Below, in pieces: positions 8,944 through 16,953 of a stretch of DNA of 64,000 nucleotides. The DNA is taken from NCBI GenBank assembly GCA_900466475.1, contig UBMI01000022.1, positions 121,221-185,220 on the forward strand, given 5' to 3'. The notes beneath the pieces are model-generated. The model did not search any database and had not been told where the DNA came from. It saw nothing but the letters and a program-made list of their open reading frames with translations. Made by a program: the position numbers and the translations under genes. The first letter of the stretch is position 1. Each line of letters opens with the position of its first letter. This stretch comes from Hyphomicrobiales bacterium. GTDB lineage: Bacteria > Pseudomonadota > Alphaproteobacteria > Rhizobiales > Rhizobiaceae.

Positions 8944-9659
8944 CATCGAAATCTCTCTCGGGCGGCACCATCGCCACATTGCCGCGGCATAGGCTGCTCG
9001 GCGAGTTTTCACTCTGGTCCGCAGATCTTGCCAATATGGAACGCGACCTTCACCGCATCGAACCCTATGTCGATCTCCACCATATCGACGTTGCCGACGC
9101 GCGCTTCACACCCGGCTTCCTGTTCTTTCCCGATTTCGTCGCCCGCATCGCCAAGCTGACGGCAAAACCGATCCATGTGCATCTGATGGTCGAGGCCGAG
9201 ATTGTGGAGGAGCAGACACGCCAGTTCATCGAAGCGGGCGCCGATCTCGTCAGCGTTCATGCCGAGAACGGTGAAGCAGGCTTGCGCGCAGTAGCACTCG
9301 CAAAAGAGCTTGGAGCCGAAGCCGGCGTCGTTCTGCGGCTGGAAACTCCGGTCAGCGAGGCAGAACCGTTCCTCACCGAGGTCGCTTTCTTCACGCTGCT
9401 CGGAACCTCGATCGGCGTCAAGGGACAAAGCCTTTCGGATAAAGCCTGTGACCGGCTGCGCGAAGCCCGGTCGCTGATGAAGCGTGCCGGACGTGAAAAG
9501 GAGATCGTTCTTGCCGCGGATGGCGGCATCCGCGAACAGACCGTTCCAATGTTGCGGGCAGCAGGTGCGGAGACGGTCGTGCTCGGATCACTGGCGTTCG
9601 GCGATAAGGATCTGCCAGGGCGTATCGCCTGGCTGCACGCTTTGGAGACTCAGCCCTGA
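8940..9659 (+). CDS. Ribulose-phosphate 3-epimerase-like protein
   Basis: A 239-residue member of the Rpe/allulose-6-phosphate epimerase family. The N-terminal SLWSADLANMERDL replaces the usual SILSADF-type start, HHIDVADARFTPG carries the metal-binding His and Asp, and HVHLMVE the second His. The C-terminal AADGGIREQ and VVLGSLAFG segments form the phosphate loop. Divergence from housekeeping Rpe and its position in a catabolic operon suggest epimerisation of a rarer ketose phosphate. It overlaps the ROK kinase start by one base. Confidence 0.8.
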   Translation: MTSKSLSGGTIATLPRHRLLGEFSLWSADLANMERDLHRIEPYVDLHHIDVADARFTPGFLFFPDFVARIAKLTAKPIHVHLMVEAEIVEEQTRQFIEAGADLVSVHAENGEAGLRAVALAKELGAEAGVVLRLETPVSEAEPFLTEVAFFTLLGTSIGVKGQSLSDKACDRLREARSLMKRAGREKEIVLAADGGIREQTVPMLRAAGAETVVLGSLAFGDKDLPGRIAWLHALETQP

Positions 9660-10603
9660 TGAGCAAGATTGCGCTTGCATTCGATCTGGGTGGAACGGAG
9701 TTGCGCGCCGCATTGGTTGACGACGGCGGCAAATTGCTGGCGTTCGCGTCCGTGCCGACGCGCGCGAGGGATGGCCCGAATGCAGTCATCGAGCAGATCG
9801 CGATGCTTGCCGAGAAAACCTGTTCGGAAATTCCCGACGCCAGGCCGCTCGGTGTCGGCATCGGAGCACCTGGTCCGCTCGATCCGGTCTTAGGCATTCT
9901 CACCGCGCCGCCGACCCTCTCGGGCTGGCGTGAAGTGCCCCTTGCGCGTCTTCTTCAGGACCGCTTGAAACTTCCTGTGCGACTGGAGAACGATGCAAAC
10001 GCCGCCGCTCTCGGCGAATGGCGTTTCGGCGCCGGGCGCGGCGCAGCCTCGCTGGTGTTCGTCACCGTGTCCACCGGCATCGGCGGTGGGGTGATCTCCG
10101 ATGGCCGGATCATGCATGGGCGCCGCGGGCTCGCAGGCGAAATCGGCCACATGACTATCACGAGCGAGGGCGAACGATGCCTTTGCGGAGCGGTGGGCTG
10201 CTTCGAGGCGGTGGCGTCGGGTACTGCCCTCGGCCGGCGCGCGACGGCTCTGACAAAACCCGGCGACGGTTCGGCGCTGCGAACACTGTCCGATGATGGC
10301 GAGGTGACGGGCCGACACGTTGTGGAGGCGGCACGCGCGGGTGACGAAGCAGCCCTTGCACTGATCGAGAGGGAAGCCCGCTGGCTGGGCATCGGCTTTA
10401 CCAATCTGCTGCATCTCTACTCGCCCGACATGATCGTCATGGGCGGCGGAATATCTCACGGCCATGATCTGCTACGCGACAGAATCGAGGCAACCATGCG
10501 GGAGCGCGCAATGCCTGCCTATCGCGACGTGCCGGTCGTGCCGGCACAACTCGCAAGGCATGCCGGATTGATCGGCGCCGCAAGCTTGATTTTTCTCAGC
10601 TGA
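9659..10603 (+). CDS. ROK-family sugar kinase
   Basis: A 314-residue ROK kinase. ATP-binding DLGGTELRAAL lies at 9-19, the catalytic ENDANAA at 110-116 (Asp112), EIGH at 161-164, and the zinc cluster CLCGAVGC at 174-181. All catalytic and zinc ligands are present. ROK kinases phosphorylate glucose, fructose, allose, mannose or N-acetyl hexosamines. As last gene of the operon it could phosphorylate the hexose released by the preceding enzymes. It ends 20 bp before the insertion sequence and is not disrupted. Confidence 0.85.
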   Translation: MSKIALAFDLGGTELRAALVDDGGKLLAFASVPTRARDGPNAVIEQIAMLAEKTCSEIPDARPLGVGIGAPGPLDPVLGILTAPPTLSGWREVPLARLLQDRLKLPVRLENDANAAALGEWRFGAGRGAASLVFVTVSTGIGGGVISDGRIMHGRRGLAGEIGHMTITSEGERCLCGAVGCFEAVASGTALGRRATALTKPGDGSALRTLSDDGEVTGRHVVEAARAGDEAALALIEREARWLGIGFTNLLHLYSPDMIVMGGGISHGHDLLRDRIEATMRERAMPAYRDVPVVPAQLARHAGLIGAASLIFLS

Positions 10604-10623
10604 GGGAGGTTGGAAATCTCTAG

Positions 10624-11420
10624 GCCGTGGTGACAACTTAACTATTTGAGCCAAAGCATGATGCTTGCCAGCTTGATGAAGCCGAGGAAATTGGCTGCGA
10701 GTTTGTCATGGCGTGTGGCGAGGCGTCGCCATTGTTTGAGCTTGGCGAAGAAACTCTCGATGCCCCAGCGCTGCTTGTAGGCCTGATCGAGGATGATGTC
10801 ATGTAGGCTGTCGGCATCATAGGCGCGGTCGGCGAGCACCTGTTTGTGCTGGCAGTCCCCGAACGAGGTCGCAAGCCGGAGCCATGTGGTTCTGCTGTCC
10901 TGGGCCGAGATGGAAACGAACCGGCAGCCCGAGGGCATCCACTACAGCATGGATTTTGCTGCCAAATCCGCCACGGGAGCTGCCGAGAGCCTGGGCTTGC
11001 GGTCCCCCTTTTGCGGCGTCCGCCAGCCGCTTGCGCCTGCGCTCGGATCACGGTGGCATCGATGGACAGCCATTCCATATCCGGATCGGCAGCCACCGCT
11101 TCGAATATCCAGTCGAAGACGCCTTGATCGATCCAGCGGTAATAACGTCGTTTGACCGTTTGATACGGGCCGAGGCGATCTTCGGGCAGGTCGCGCCAAC
11201 GCGCACCGGAGCGGGCCAGCCACAAGATCGCATCGAAGAACCGCCGTCCGTCGCTGCGTGGACCCCGCCTGTCTTTGCGACCGCCAAGCACGAACGGCTT
11301 CAACCGCTCCCACTGATCATCCCGGACAACTTCACCTTCCATCGCTGACCTCCAAAAGTCAGCGTTGAATCTGATTTGCTCCTCAAACGGCATCCCAAAT
11401 CATTAATTTGTCACCACAGC
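10624..11420 (-). mobile_element. IS5-family (IS427-group) insertion sequence, complete
   Basis: A 797-bp element with imperfect terminal inverted repeats: left end GCCGTGGTGACAACTTAA, right end read inwards GCTGTGGTGACAAATTAA (two mismatches). CTAG flanks both ends (10620-10623 and 11421-11424), consistent with a 4-bp target duplication or a 2-bp TA duplication within CTAG-bounded ends, both described for this group. It carries one transposase read through a -1 frameshift. Its right end sits directly against the TAG stop codon of the minus-strand amidohydrolase gene. Confidence 0.85.
10642..11393 (-). CDS. IS5-family DDE transposase, two frames joined by a -1 frameshift
   Basis: Frame one runs from the N-terminus (DQWERLKPFVLGG, GRRFFDAILWLARSGARWRD) to the first catalytic Asp in WLSIDATVIRAQAQAAGGRR. 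The run AAAAGGGGG on the coding strand (11004-11012 in window coordinates) lets ribosomes slip by -1 into frame two. That frame then reads KGGPQAQALGS and continues to the second Asp (LADRAYDADSL) and the Glu of WGIESFFAKLKQWRR. Both parts together give a full DDE transposase, as known for IS427 elements, so this is probably functional rather than a broken gene. Start is uncertain (11393 or 11342). Confidence 0.8.
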
Positions 11421-12863
11421 CTAGAACAGTGCCGCTGCGATCTCGGCCTTGTCGAGCAGATGGTCGCGGCTCGACTCCAGCCTCGCCCGGAGTGCCGCAA
11501 TATCATGACCGAGAAGCTTGCCCTGCCATTTACGGACCCTGCCTGCACATAGGACGGTCGAGACATTCGAGCGCTCCATCAGGGTCACCACGGCGCCAGG
11601 GACGTTGTTCAGCGGAGCAACGTTGATGGCGGTGGCGTCAAGAAGGATGATGTCAGCTTCTTTACCGGGCGTCAGGGTACCCGTCTTATGGTCGAGCTTC
11701 AGTCCGCGCGCGCCTTCGATTGTCGCGAAGCGGATGACATCCATGGCCGACAGAAGCTTCGGATAATCTTCACCACGAAGAGCCTGATCATTTGCCAGCA
11801 TACGCTGCAAAGTAATTGCCGAGCGCATCTGCGTGAACATGTCGGCAGTCATGGTGCATTCGACATCGGTCGACAGCGACGGCTGAAGGCCGAGATCGAG
11901 TGCCTGCTGCAGCGGCGGATTGCCATGGCGCATCTGCATCTCAATCGGCACCGACAGTGAAATATGTGAACCGGCATCAGCTGCACGCTTCCACGCCATG
12001 TCGCTCATGCCGGTCATATGAATGAAGATATTGTCCGGCCCGAACCGGCCGGCCTCCGCCAATTGATCGAAGACCGGGCGCATGCCGAAAGTCCCGACGA
12101 CATGCAGTGCGATCGGAATGCCGAGTTCACGGCCGAGCGCCCAGGCATCCTCGTAGAAAGGCAGGTAAATCTCGCCGCCCATGACCATCGTCAGCAACTG
12201 GTCGTCACTCGCAAAATGTTCGGCTTTGATGCGGCGCGCATCCCCTGGGTATTTTGATGCATCCCCCCAGCCTTCGAAATAGCCGAAGACGGCACGCCGC
12301 CCCGCGTCGCGCAGTGCCGCGATGGCGGCATCCGAATGGTCAGGCGAATGATGGATCTGGCTGACATCCATTACAGTCGTCACGCCGGCATCGATCTGCG
12401 ACAGGCCACCGAACAATTCGGAAATATAGACATCTTCGGGCCGGTAGAGGACGGAGAACTTTTGCAGGATCCATTCATAGTAATTTGCCGCACTCTCCGG
12501 CCGCCCGTCATTGATCAGGATCGCGTCGGCAAGCAGGCTTCGAAGTGCGGTCTCGAATTGATGGTGGTGGGTATCGATGAAGCCCGGCATGACCACCATG
12601 CCCGACGCGTCGATGACAGCGGCTTCAGGGGCGTCGATCGCCTCGGCGATCTCGACGATCCGCGAACCACGGACCAAGACATCGCCTTTTCTAAAATTGC
12701 CGACCGCTGCATCCATCGAAAGGACCGCGCCCCCGCGAATGAGCGTCAAGCGATCGGCCTCGCCGATGCCGGCGGGCATGTCTGCCGATACGGCGCTTGC
12801 CCTGTTTGCGCCGCTCCCGAGTTCGGCCGGCGCGTGCGTCCGGTTACCACAGAACTTGCACAT
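11421..12863 (-). CDS. TRZ/ATZ-type amidohydrolase (metal-dependent deaminase or chlorohydrolase)
   Basis: A 480-residue amidohydrolase. PGFIDTHHHQFE (93-104) carries the HxH metal ligands (His99, His101). Later IALHVVGTFG, IFIHMTGMSD and LSTDVECTM supply the two further His and the Asp. The C-terminal GTLTPGKEADIILLD is the family composite-domain strand. Start ATG 12863 follows a GGAGGA site; the N-terminus has a CKFC pair. Relatives deaminate or dechlorinate N-heterocycles. It is last gene of the ligAB/CoA-transferase operon, so hydrolytic removal of a ring amino substituent is a reasonable guess. An IS abuts its stop codon. Confidence 0.85.
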   Translation of the reverse strand: MCKFCGNRTHAPAELGSGANRASAVSADMPAGIGEADRLTLIRGGAVLSMDAAVGNFRKGDVLVRGSRIVEIAEAIDAPEAAVIDASGMVVMPGFIDTHHHQFETALRSLLADAILINDGRPESAANYYEWILQKFSVLYRPEDVYISELFGGLSQIDAGVTTVMDVSQIHHSPDHSDAAIAALRDAGRRAVFGYFEGWGDASKYPGDARRIKAEHFASDDQLLTMVMGGEIYLPFYEDAWALGRELGIPIALHVVGTFGMRPVFDQLAEAGRFGPDNIFIHMTGMSDMAWKRAADAGSHISLSVPIEMQMRHGNPPLQQALDLGLQPSLSTDVECTMTADMFTQMRSAITLQRMLANDQALRGEDYPKLLSAMDVIRFATIEGARGLKLDHKTGTLTPGKEADIILLDATAINVAPLNNVPGAVVTLMERSNVSTVLCAGRVRKWQGKLLGHDIAALRARLESSRDHLLDKAEIAAALF

Positions 12864-12936
12864 GGTTTTCCTCCACAATCCGATCCAGATACCTTCCTTC
12901 GCCCAGGGCGCCGAAAGGTCGTTCAAAACGAAATCT

Positions 12937-13320
12937 TCAGCGTGCAGCCGCCTGCCATAGCGCAACAGACGGATAATCCTTGCCTGTCCAGTGCTGCAAC
13001 TTCTCAGCGAATTCCCGCTGGAAAGACAGCGGACCGTTCTTTGTCATGTAGTCCTCGTCGTAGATGGCAATGAAGATCGTCAACGACAGGAAGAAATGCG
13101 CACCCATTTCGAAGAGCGTGACATAGTCGTGCTTGATCAGCGCTTCGCGCTCGGCATCCGTCAGGAAATTGACGGTGGAGATTTCCGCATCGTTGAGCTT
13201 CGGGCCGATCGACTGCTCCCAGCTGGCGACCAGCGAGCGCGGATCGTCCTTATATCGGCGCAGCAGGTCGGGATCGCGATCGACGGTGAAGAGGAACTTG
13301 TTCACATAATACTTGCTCAT
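12937..13320 (-). CDS. Extradiol ring-cleavage dioxygenase, LigA-like small subunit
   Basis: A 127-residue homologue of the alpha subunit of class III extradiol dioxygenases such as protocatechuate 4,5-dioxygenase. The helical LigA pattern is visible: VNKFLFTVDRDPDLLRRYK (about 6-24), FLTDAEREALIKHD and MGAHFFLSLTIF. Small subunits of this family cap the LigB active site and help bind substrate; they have no iron of their own. The start overlaps the end of the LigB-like gene by 4 bp, so the two should be made in equal amount. Length is normal for the family. Confidence 0.85.
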   Translation of the reverse strand: MSKYYVNKFLFTVDRDPDLLRRYKDDPRSLVASWEQSIGPKLNDAEISTVNFLTDAEREALIKHDYVTLFEMGAHFFLSLTIFIAIYDEDYMTKNGPLSFQREFAEKLQHWTGKDYPSVALWQAAAR

Positions 13321-14177
13321 GCTGCAGCTCCCTCGGGATACCAGGTGAAATAGGCCTCCATGGTGTGGAAGAGATCGAGATTGTCGTGATAGGCGGTCGG
13401 GATCGGCCCGGCGATACCCATCATCAGGATCAGGTCCATGAAGCCATGGGTGGCGTTGCCGCTTTTCGTCATGCTGTCATGCGTGACGTTTTCGAGGATC
13501 GCTTCGATATTGCCGGTCGACAGCCATTCGATCGCCTTGCGGTCGAACTCCGGGTCGGGACCAGTTTCCTTGAACTGGCGCGGACCGCCAAGCTCCAGCG
13601 AAAGATGCCCGCTGCCGATGGCGGCGATACGCTGATCCGAGGGATATTCGTCGATGATCTCTCGAATGGCGCGGCCAAGATCCCAGAAGCGTTTCGGCGA
13701 GGGCAGCGGCGGCACGAAGATATTGGTGTAGATCGGTACGACCGGCAGGTCGGCATCCGGCCGGGTGGTGATGATCGGGCAGATGATCGAATGATCGAGC
13801 TTCAGCTCATGGCTGAAGGCGAAGTCGAAGCCGCGGTCCATCAGACCCTGGTGCATGAAGTTCGACAGTTCCTCATGGCCCTCAAGCACATATTTCGGAA
13901 TGCCGAATTCACGCTCCTCATTGTAGAACGTGGCGTCGTAGCGCGGTGCCTTTCCGATCAGGAAGGTCGGGTAGTTGTCGAGGAAGAACTGGTGGAAATG
14001 GTCGGCGCCAACCATGACCAGGATATCGGGCTTCGCACGAGTGAGCGTCTCACGATAGGCCTCGATCTTGCGCTTCCATTCCGGCGCCTGCGGCATCTGC
14101 TGCTCCGGCGGCGCCGTTGTCGCCTTCAGGTAAAAGGGATGGTGGGTGGTCGCAAGGACCGCTGCCAGGGTTGCCAT
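13317..14177 (-). CDS. Class III extradiol ring-cleavage dioxygenase, LigB-like catalytic subunit
   Basis: A 286-residue LigB-superfamily protein. Iron-ligand candidates are His12 (ATTHHPF) and His60 or His62 (GADHFHQF); GSGHLSLELGG carries His191, at the position of the catalytic base. The Glu that completes the facial triad in LigB (near residue 242) is not evident: the matching region reads SGNATHGFMD with His244. It would open a dihydroxylated ring next to the diol using O2. It is coupled to the LigA-like gene. The substrate is unknown, and gallate or protocatechuate should not be assumed. Confidence 0.82.
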   Translation of the reverse strand: MATLAAVLATTHHPFYLKATTAPPEQQMPQAPEWKRKIEAYRETLTRAKPDILVMVGADHFHQFFLDNYPTFLIGKAPRYDATFYNEEREFGIPKYVLEGHEELSNFMHQGLMDRGFDFAFSHELKLDHSIICPIITTRPDADLPVVPIYTNIFVPPLPSPKRFWDLGRAIREIIDEYPSDQRIAAIGSGHLSLELGGPRQFKETGPDPEFDRKAIEWLSTGNIEAILENVTHDSMTKSGNATHGFMDLILMMGIAGPIPTAYHDNLDLFHTMEAYFTWYPEGAAA

Positions 14178-14214
14178 GTCTCTCCTCCAAATATCGCTTG
14201 TCCATTAAGCCGTT

Positions 14215-15405
14215 TTATTGCGCCGCTGCCACCGGTTCCATTTCGCGGTTCAGTTCCGGCCAGGCGCCGGGATTGCCTTTGAGCGCGGCGCGGATTTCCT
14301 CGCTGTGCTGGTCGACGATAGGCGCGGCCCGTACCGTCGTGGCGTGCTTGCCGTCGAAGGAAAAAGCCGGGCGCACTGTCTGCTCGGCACCTTCGATGCG
14401 TCCTGCGACCGGAACGAACATGTTGAGATGCTGGGCCTGTGGATCGCCGACAACGTCAGGGATTGAGTTGATCGGTGCAAAGGGCACGTCGAAGCCGGAG
14501 AAACGCTCCACCCATTCGGCCCGCGTCCTCGTTGCGAAGATCGCATTCAGCTCGGCATTCAGCGCTTCATAATTGTCGATGCGTTTCAGGCGTTGCGAAA
14601 AGCGTTCGTCTTTGGCCAGTTCCTGCCCGCCGATCGCCTCCACCAGTGCATCCCAGAACTTGTCGAGCGAAGAGAGATGGAAGGCGAAGAGCTTTCCGTC
14701 CTTGCAGCGGACGATATAGGCCTGCGCGAGCCGCGGACGGTCGACGCCGCTCGGTTCTTCGCCGAGCGCGAAATAGCCCATGTAGGGTTCGACGGCAAAA
14801 TGCATCATTGCCTCGATCATCGAAATGTCGATGCGCTTGCCCTTGCCGGTTCGGCCGCGCTCGACGAGGGCTGCGGAGATGCCGAGCGAGGCATAGATGC
14901 CGGTGATGGCATCGGCGAGCGCCGGCCCTATGAAGCGCGGCTGCACGGGATCGATGGAGACACTCAGGAACCCGCTAACGGCCTGGGCGACGGAATCATA
15001 GACCGGCCGCTGCGCGTATGGACCGTCAGGCCCGAAGCCGCTGATTGAGCAATAGATGAGTTTCGGATTGATCTTCGACAGCGTCTCGTAATCCGCGCCG
15101 ATACGGGCGGCGGCGCCTGGGCGGAAGTTCTGGATATAAACATCCGCCTGGGCGATCAGCTGATAGAAGACTTCGCGATCCGCATCGCTTTTCAGATCCA
15201 GCCCAATCGCACGCTTGTTACGGTTATAGGCCTGGAAATGCGCGCTGTAGAAGCCGGTCTTGAAGCTGCGATAGGGGTCGCCGTTACCTGCGGATTCAAT
15301 TTTGATCACGTCAGCGCCGAGATCGGCGAGCATCATGCCTGCGCAGGGCCCGGTGATGAACGTGCCCTGTTCGACGACACGGATTTGGTTCAAAGCAGTC
15401 AGCAT
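14215..15405 (-). CDS. Class III CoA transferase (CaiB/BaiF family)
   Basis: A 396-residue CoA transferase. The N-terminus has the family strand RVVEQGTFITGPCAGMMLADLGADVIKIE, split here by position (about 9-37). Asp165 in GPALADAITGIYA is at the position of the catalytic aspartate that forms the acyl-enzyme anhydride. SPXXGFGPDGPY-like ISGFGPDGPY lies near 121-130. Length is usual. It lies 9 bp upstream-coupled to a citryl-CoA-lyase-like gene, which suggests activation of a di- or tricarboxylic ring-cleavage product to its CoA ester followed by C-C cleavage. Donor and acceptor are unknown. Confidence 0.85.
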   Translation of the reverse strand: MLTALNQIRVVEQGTFITGPCAGMMLADLGADVIKIESAGNGDPYRSFKTGFYSAHFQAYNRNKRAIGLDLKSDADREVFYQLIAQADVYIQNFRPGAAARIGADYETLSKINPKLIYCSISGFGPDGPYAQRPVYDSVAQAVSGFLSVSIDPVQPRFIGPALADAITGIYASLGISAALVERGRTGKGKRIDISMIEAMMHFAVEPYMGYFALGEEPSGVDRPRLAQAYIVRCKDGKLFAFHLSSLDKFWDALVEAIGGQELAKDERFSQRLKRIDNYEALNAELNAIFATRTRAEWVERFSGFDVPFAPINSIPDVVGDPQAQHLNMFVPVAGRIEGAEQTVRPAFSFDGKHATTVRAAPIVDQHSEEIRAALKGNPGAWPELNREMEPVAAAQ

Positions 15406-15414
15406 TTCCGGATC

Positions 15415-16227
15415 CTAATTCTCGTTCGCAACGAAACCCTCGGGCGCGGGACCGTCATAGTCGATGGCGCCGGCGGCAGCGTGGGACATGATGAAGCCAA
15501 TCGGACGGGTCTGCTCTTCGAGCAGATGCCCGATAAGGCCAGCTGTTCGGGCGAGAAGCGGCACGCCCTTCAGCGCAAGAAGTGGATAACCGGCATCCAG
15601 CAGCACGCATGGGATGGCGCTCGATACGTTCATCACCAACGACTTACCGATGATATCGGGAATGAGTTTCTCGACCGTCTTGGCGATCTCGCAATGTATG
15701 CCGGCGAGGCCGAGATCCCGGGCGATCTCAAGCAGCCGCTCGGCGCGGGGATCATGCCCCTTGTGCAGCGGATGGCCATAGCCGGGCACCGGCTTCTTGT
15801 CTTCCCTGTAGCACCGCAGCAGCTTTTCGGCCGCAGCCTCGGTGGAACTACCGTTTGCTTCGCTTTCCTGGCGCACGTCGCGAAAGAAGGCACCGGCCGA
15901 TTCAGAAGCACCCAGGATCACCGAACCGCAGCCGAGAAGACCGGCGGCGACCGCTCCCTGAACGGCTTCCGGAGAGGCGGCGAGCGTCATTCGGGCCGCC
16001 TGCACGCTCGGGACGAGACCATGTTCGGCGATTGCCACAAGCGTTGCATCCAGCATGCGGCGCTGCTTTTCGTCCGGCAGCGAACCGGCCACGAGCAGCC
16101 AGGTATAGTCGGTGAAGGAAATGGAGCCCACGAGGTCTTTCACGAGGTCGTGGCCCCGGACGATGATCGTCTCCGGGTTCGAGGTGCAGATCGCCTGATA
16201 GGGCTGTGATTGCTTTCCGATTTTCAT
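15415..16227 (-). CDS. Citryl-CoA lyase-like protein (citrate-synthase fold)
   Basis: A 270-residue protein with the citrate-synthase large-domain pattern. VPGYGHPLHKGHDPRAERL (about 147-165) corresponds to the CoA/oxalacetate-binding His motif, and SSAIPCVLLDAGYPLLALKG to the core helix and following strand. It is much shorter than full citrate synthase (about 430 residues), as are the stand-alone citryl-CoA lyase-type proteins. Next to a CoA transferase it may cleave a substituted malyl- or citryl-CoA thioester into acetyl-CoA and a 2-oxo acid. This role is inferred from operon context. Confidence 0.75.
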   Translation of the reverse strand: MKIGKQSQPYQAICTSNPETIIVRGHDLVKDLVGSISFTDYTWLLVAGSLPDEKQRRMLDATLVAIAEHGLVPSVQAARMTLAASPEAVQGAVAAGLLGCGSVILGASESAGAFFRDVRQESEANGSSTEAAAEKLLRCYREDKKPVPGYGHPLHKGHDPRAERLLEIARDLGLAGIHCEIAKTVEKLIPDIIGKSLVMNVSSAIPCVLLDAGYPLLALKGVPLLARTAGLIGHLLEEQTRPIGFIMSHAAAGAIDYDGPAPEGFVANEN

Positions 16228-16254
16228 GCTGAAGTCCTTGGGTTGGTTCCCGTG

Positions 16255-16830
16255 TCAGGCGGCCGCGCTCTTCGCCGAAACGAAGCGGCTGACCCAGAGA
16301 TCGAACTGATCCACGTAGAGCTGCAGGAAACGGCGGGTTTCCTCGTTCGTCACCTCGCCCTCGGGCGTGATGAGACCAGGGTAGAGATGGATGAAGGCCT
16401 CGGGCTGTCCCATGACGGCGATGTCGAGACAACCGAGAATGGCGCGCAGGTGCTGCTGGGCGGCGGCGGTTCCGATGCGCCCGTAAGAAGCGCCGGCGAT
16501 TGCGCCCGGCTTGCCCGTCCAGACGCTGGAATCCCGGGGCCGCGAAGCCCAGTCGATGGCATTTTTCAGCATGGCCGAAATGGAGCGATTATGCTCGGGC
16601 GTCACGAACAGCAGCGCATCGGCGCGCTTGATCTGGCTCTTCAGCCGCTCGACCTGCGGCGGTGTGCCGGCATCCAGAACCTCCTGGTCGAAGATCGGCA
16701 GGTCGCGGATCGTTACCCAATCGAACTCGACGTCGGGCTCGGCAAGCCTTGTCATCGCAAGGGCGAGCAGTCGGTTGAGGGAGGCAGTCCGTGCACTGCC
16801 GACAATAAGGGCGACTTTCAATCGCGTCAT
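16255..16830 (-). CDS. NADPH-dependent FMN reductase-like flavoprotein
   Basis: A 191-residue flavodoxin-fold reductase. VGSARTASLNRLLALAM (about 10-26) is the FMN phosphate loop, and FVTPEHNRSISAMLKNAIDW (about 75-94) is the conserved flavin-contact region of the NADPH:FMN reductase family. It is first gene of the six-gene operon, 24 bp after the promoter-proximal operator repeat. It could supply reduced flavin to a monooxygenase (none is in the window), reduce a quinone or nitro intermediate, or keep the dioxygenase iron ferrous. Confidence 0.85.
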   Translation of the reverse strand: MTRLKVALIVGSARTASLNRLLALAMTRLAEPDVEFDWVTIRDLPIFDQEVLDAGTPPQVERLKSQIKRADALLFVTPEHNRSISAMLKNAIDWASRPRDSSVWTGKPGAIAGASYGRIGTAAAQQHLRAILGCLDIAVMGQPEAFIHLYPGLITPEGEVTNEETRRFLQLYVDQFDLWVSRFVSAKSAAA

Positions 16831-16853
16831 GAGCTCCTCCCGAGACCTCTCCT

Positions 16854-16908
16854 ATTCGTCTAGCGAATTTATATTCGTATAATGAATTTCGAAAAAGGCA
16901 GGTGTCAA
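16854..16908 (-). promoter_or_regulatory. Promoter and twin operator of the ring-cleavage operon
   Basis: Reading leftwards, a consensus -35 box TTGACA (16908-16903) is followed at a spacing of 18 by CATTAT (16884-16879). Two 15-bp inverted repeats overlie and follow it: an imperfect one at 16873-16887 and a perfect ATTCG-N5-CGAAT copy (ATTCGTCTAGCGAAT) at 16854-16868. Their starts are 19 bp apart. The same arrangement stands in front of the ABC transporter operon at 17811-17868. A regulator bound here would cover the -10 region and start site; the IclR protein encoded between them is the obvious candidate. Confidence 0.75.
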
Positions 16909-16953
16909 GCCCCGGCGTCGAGCCCTGTCAAAAAATACGGCTGGAAGATTTGT

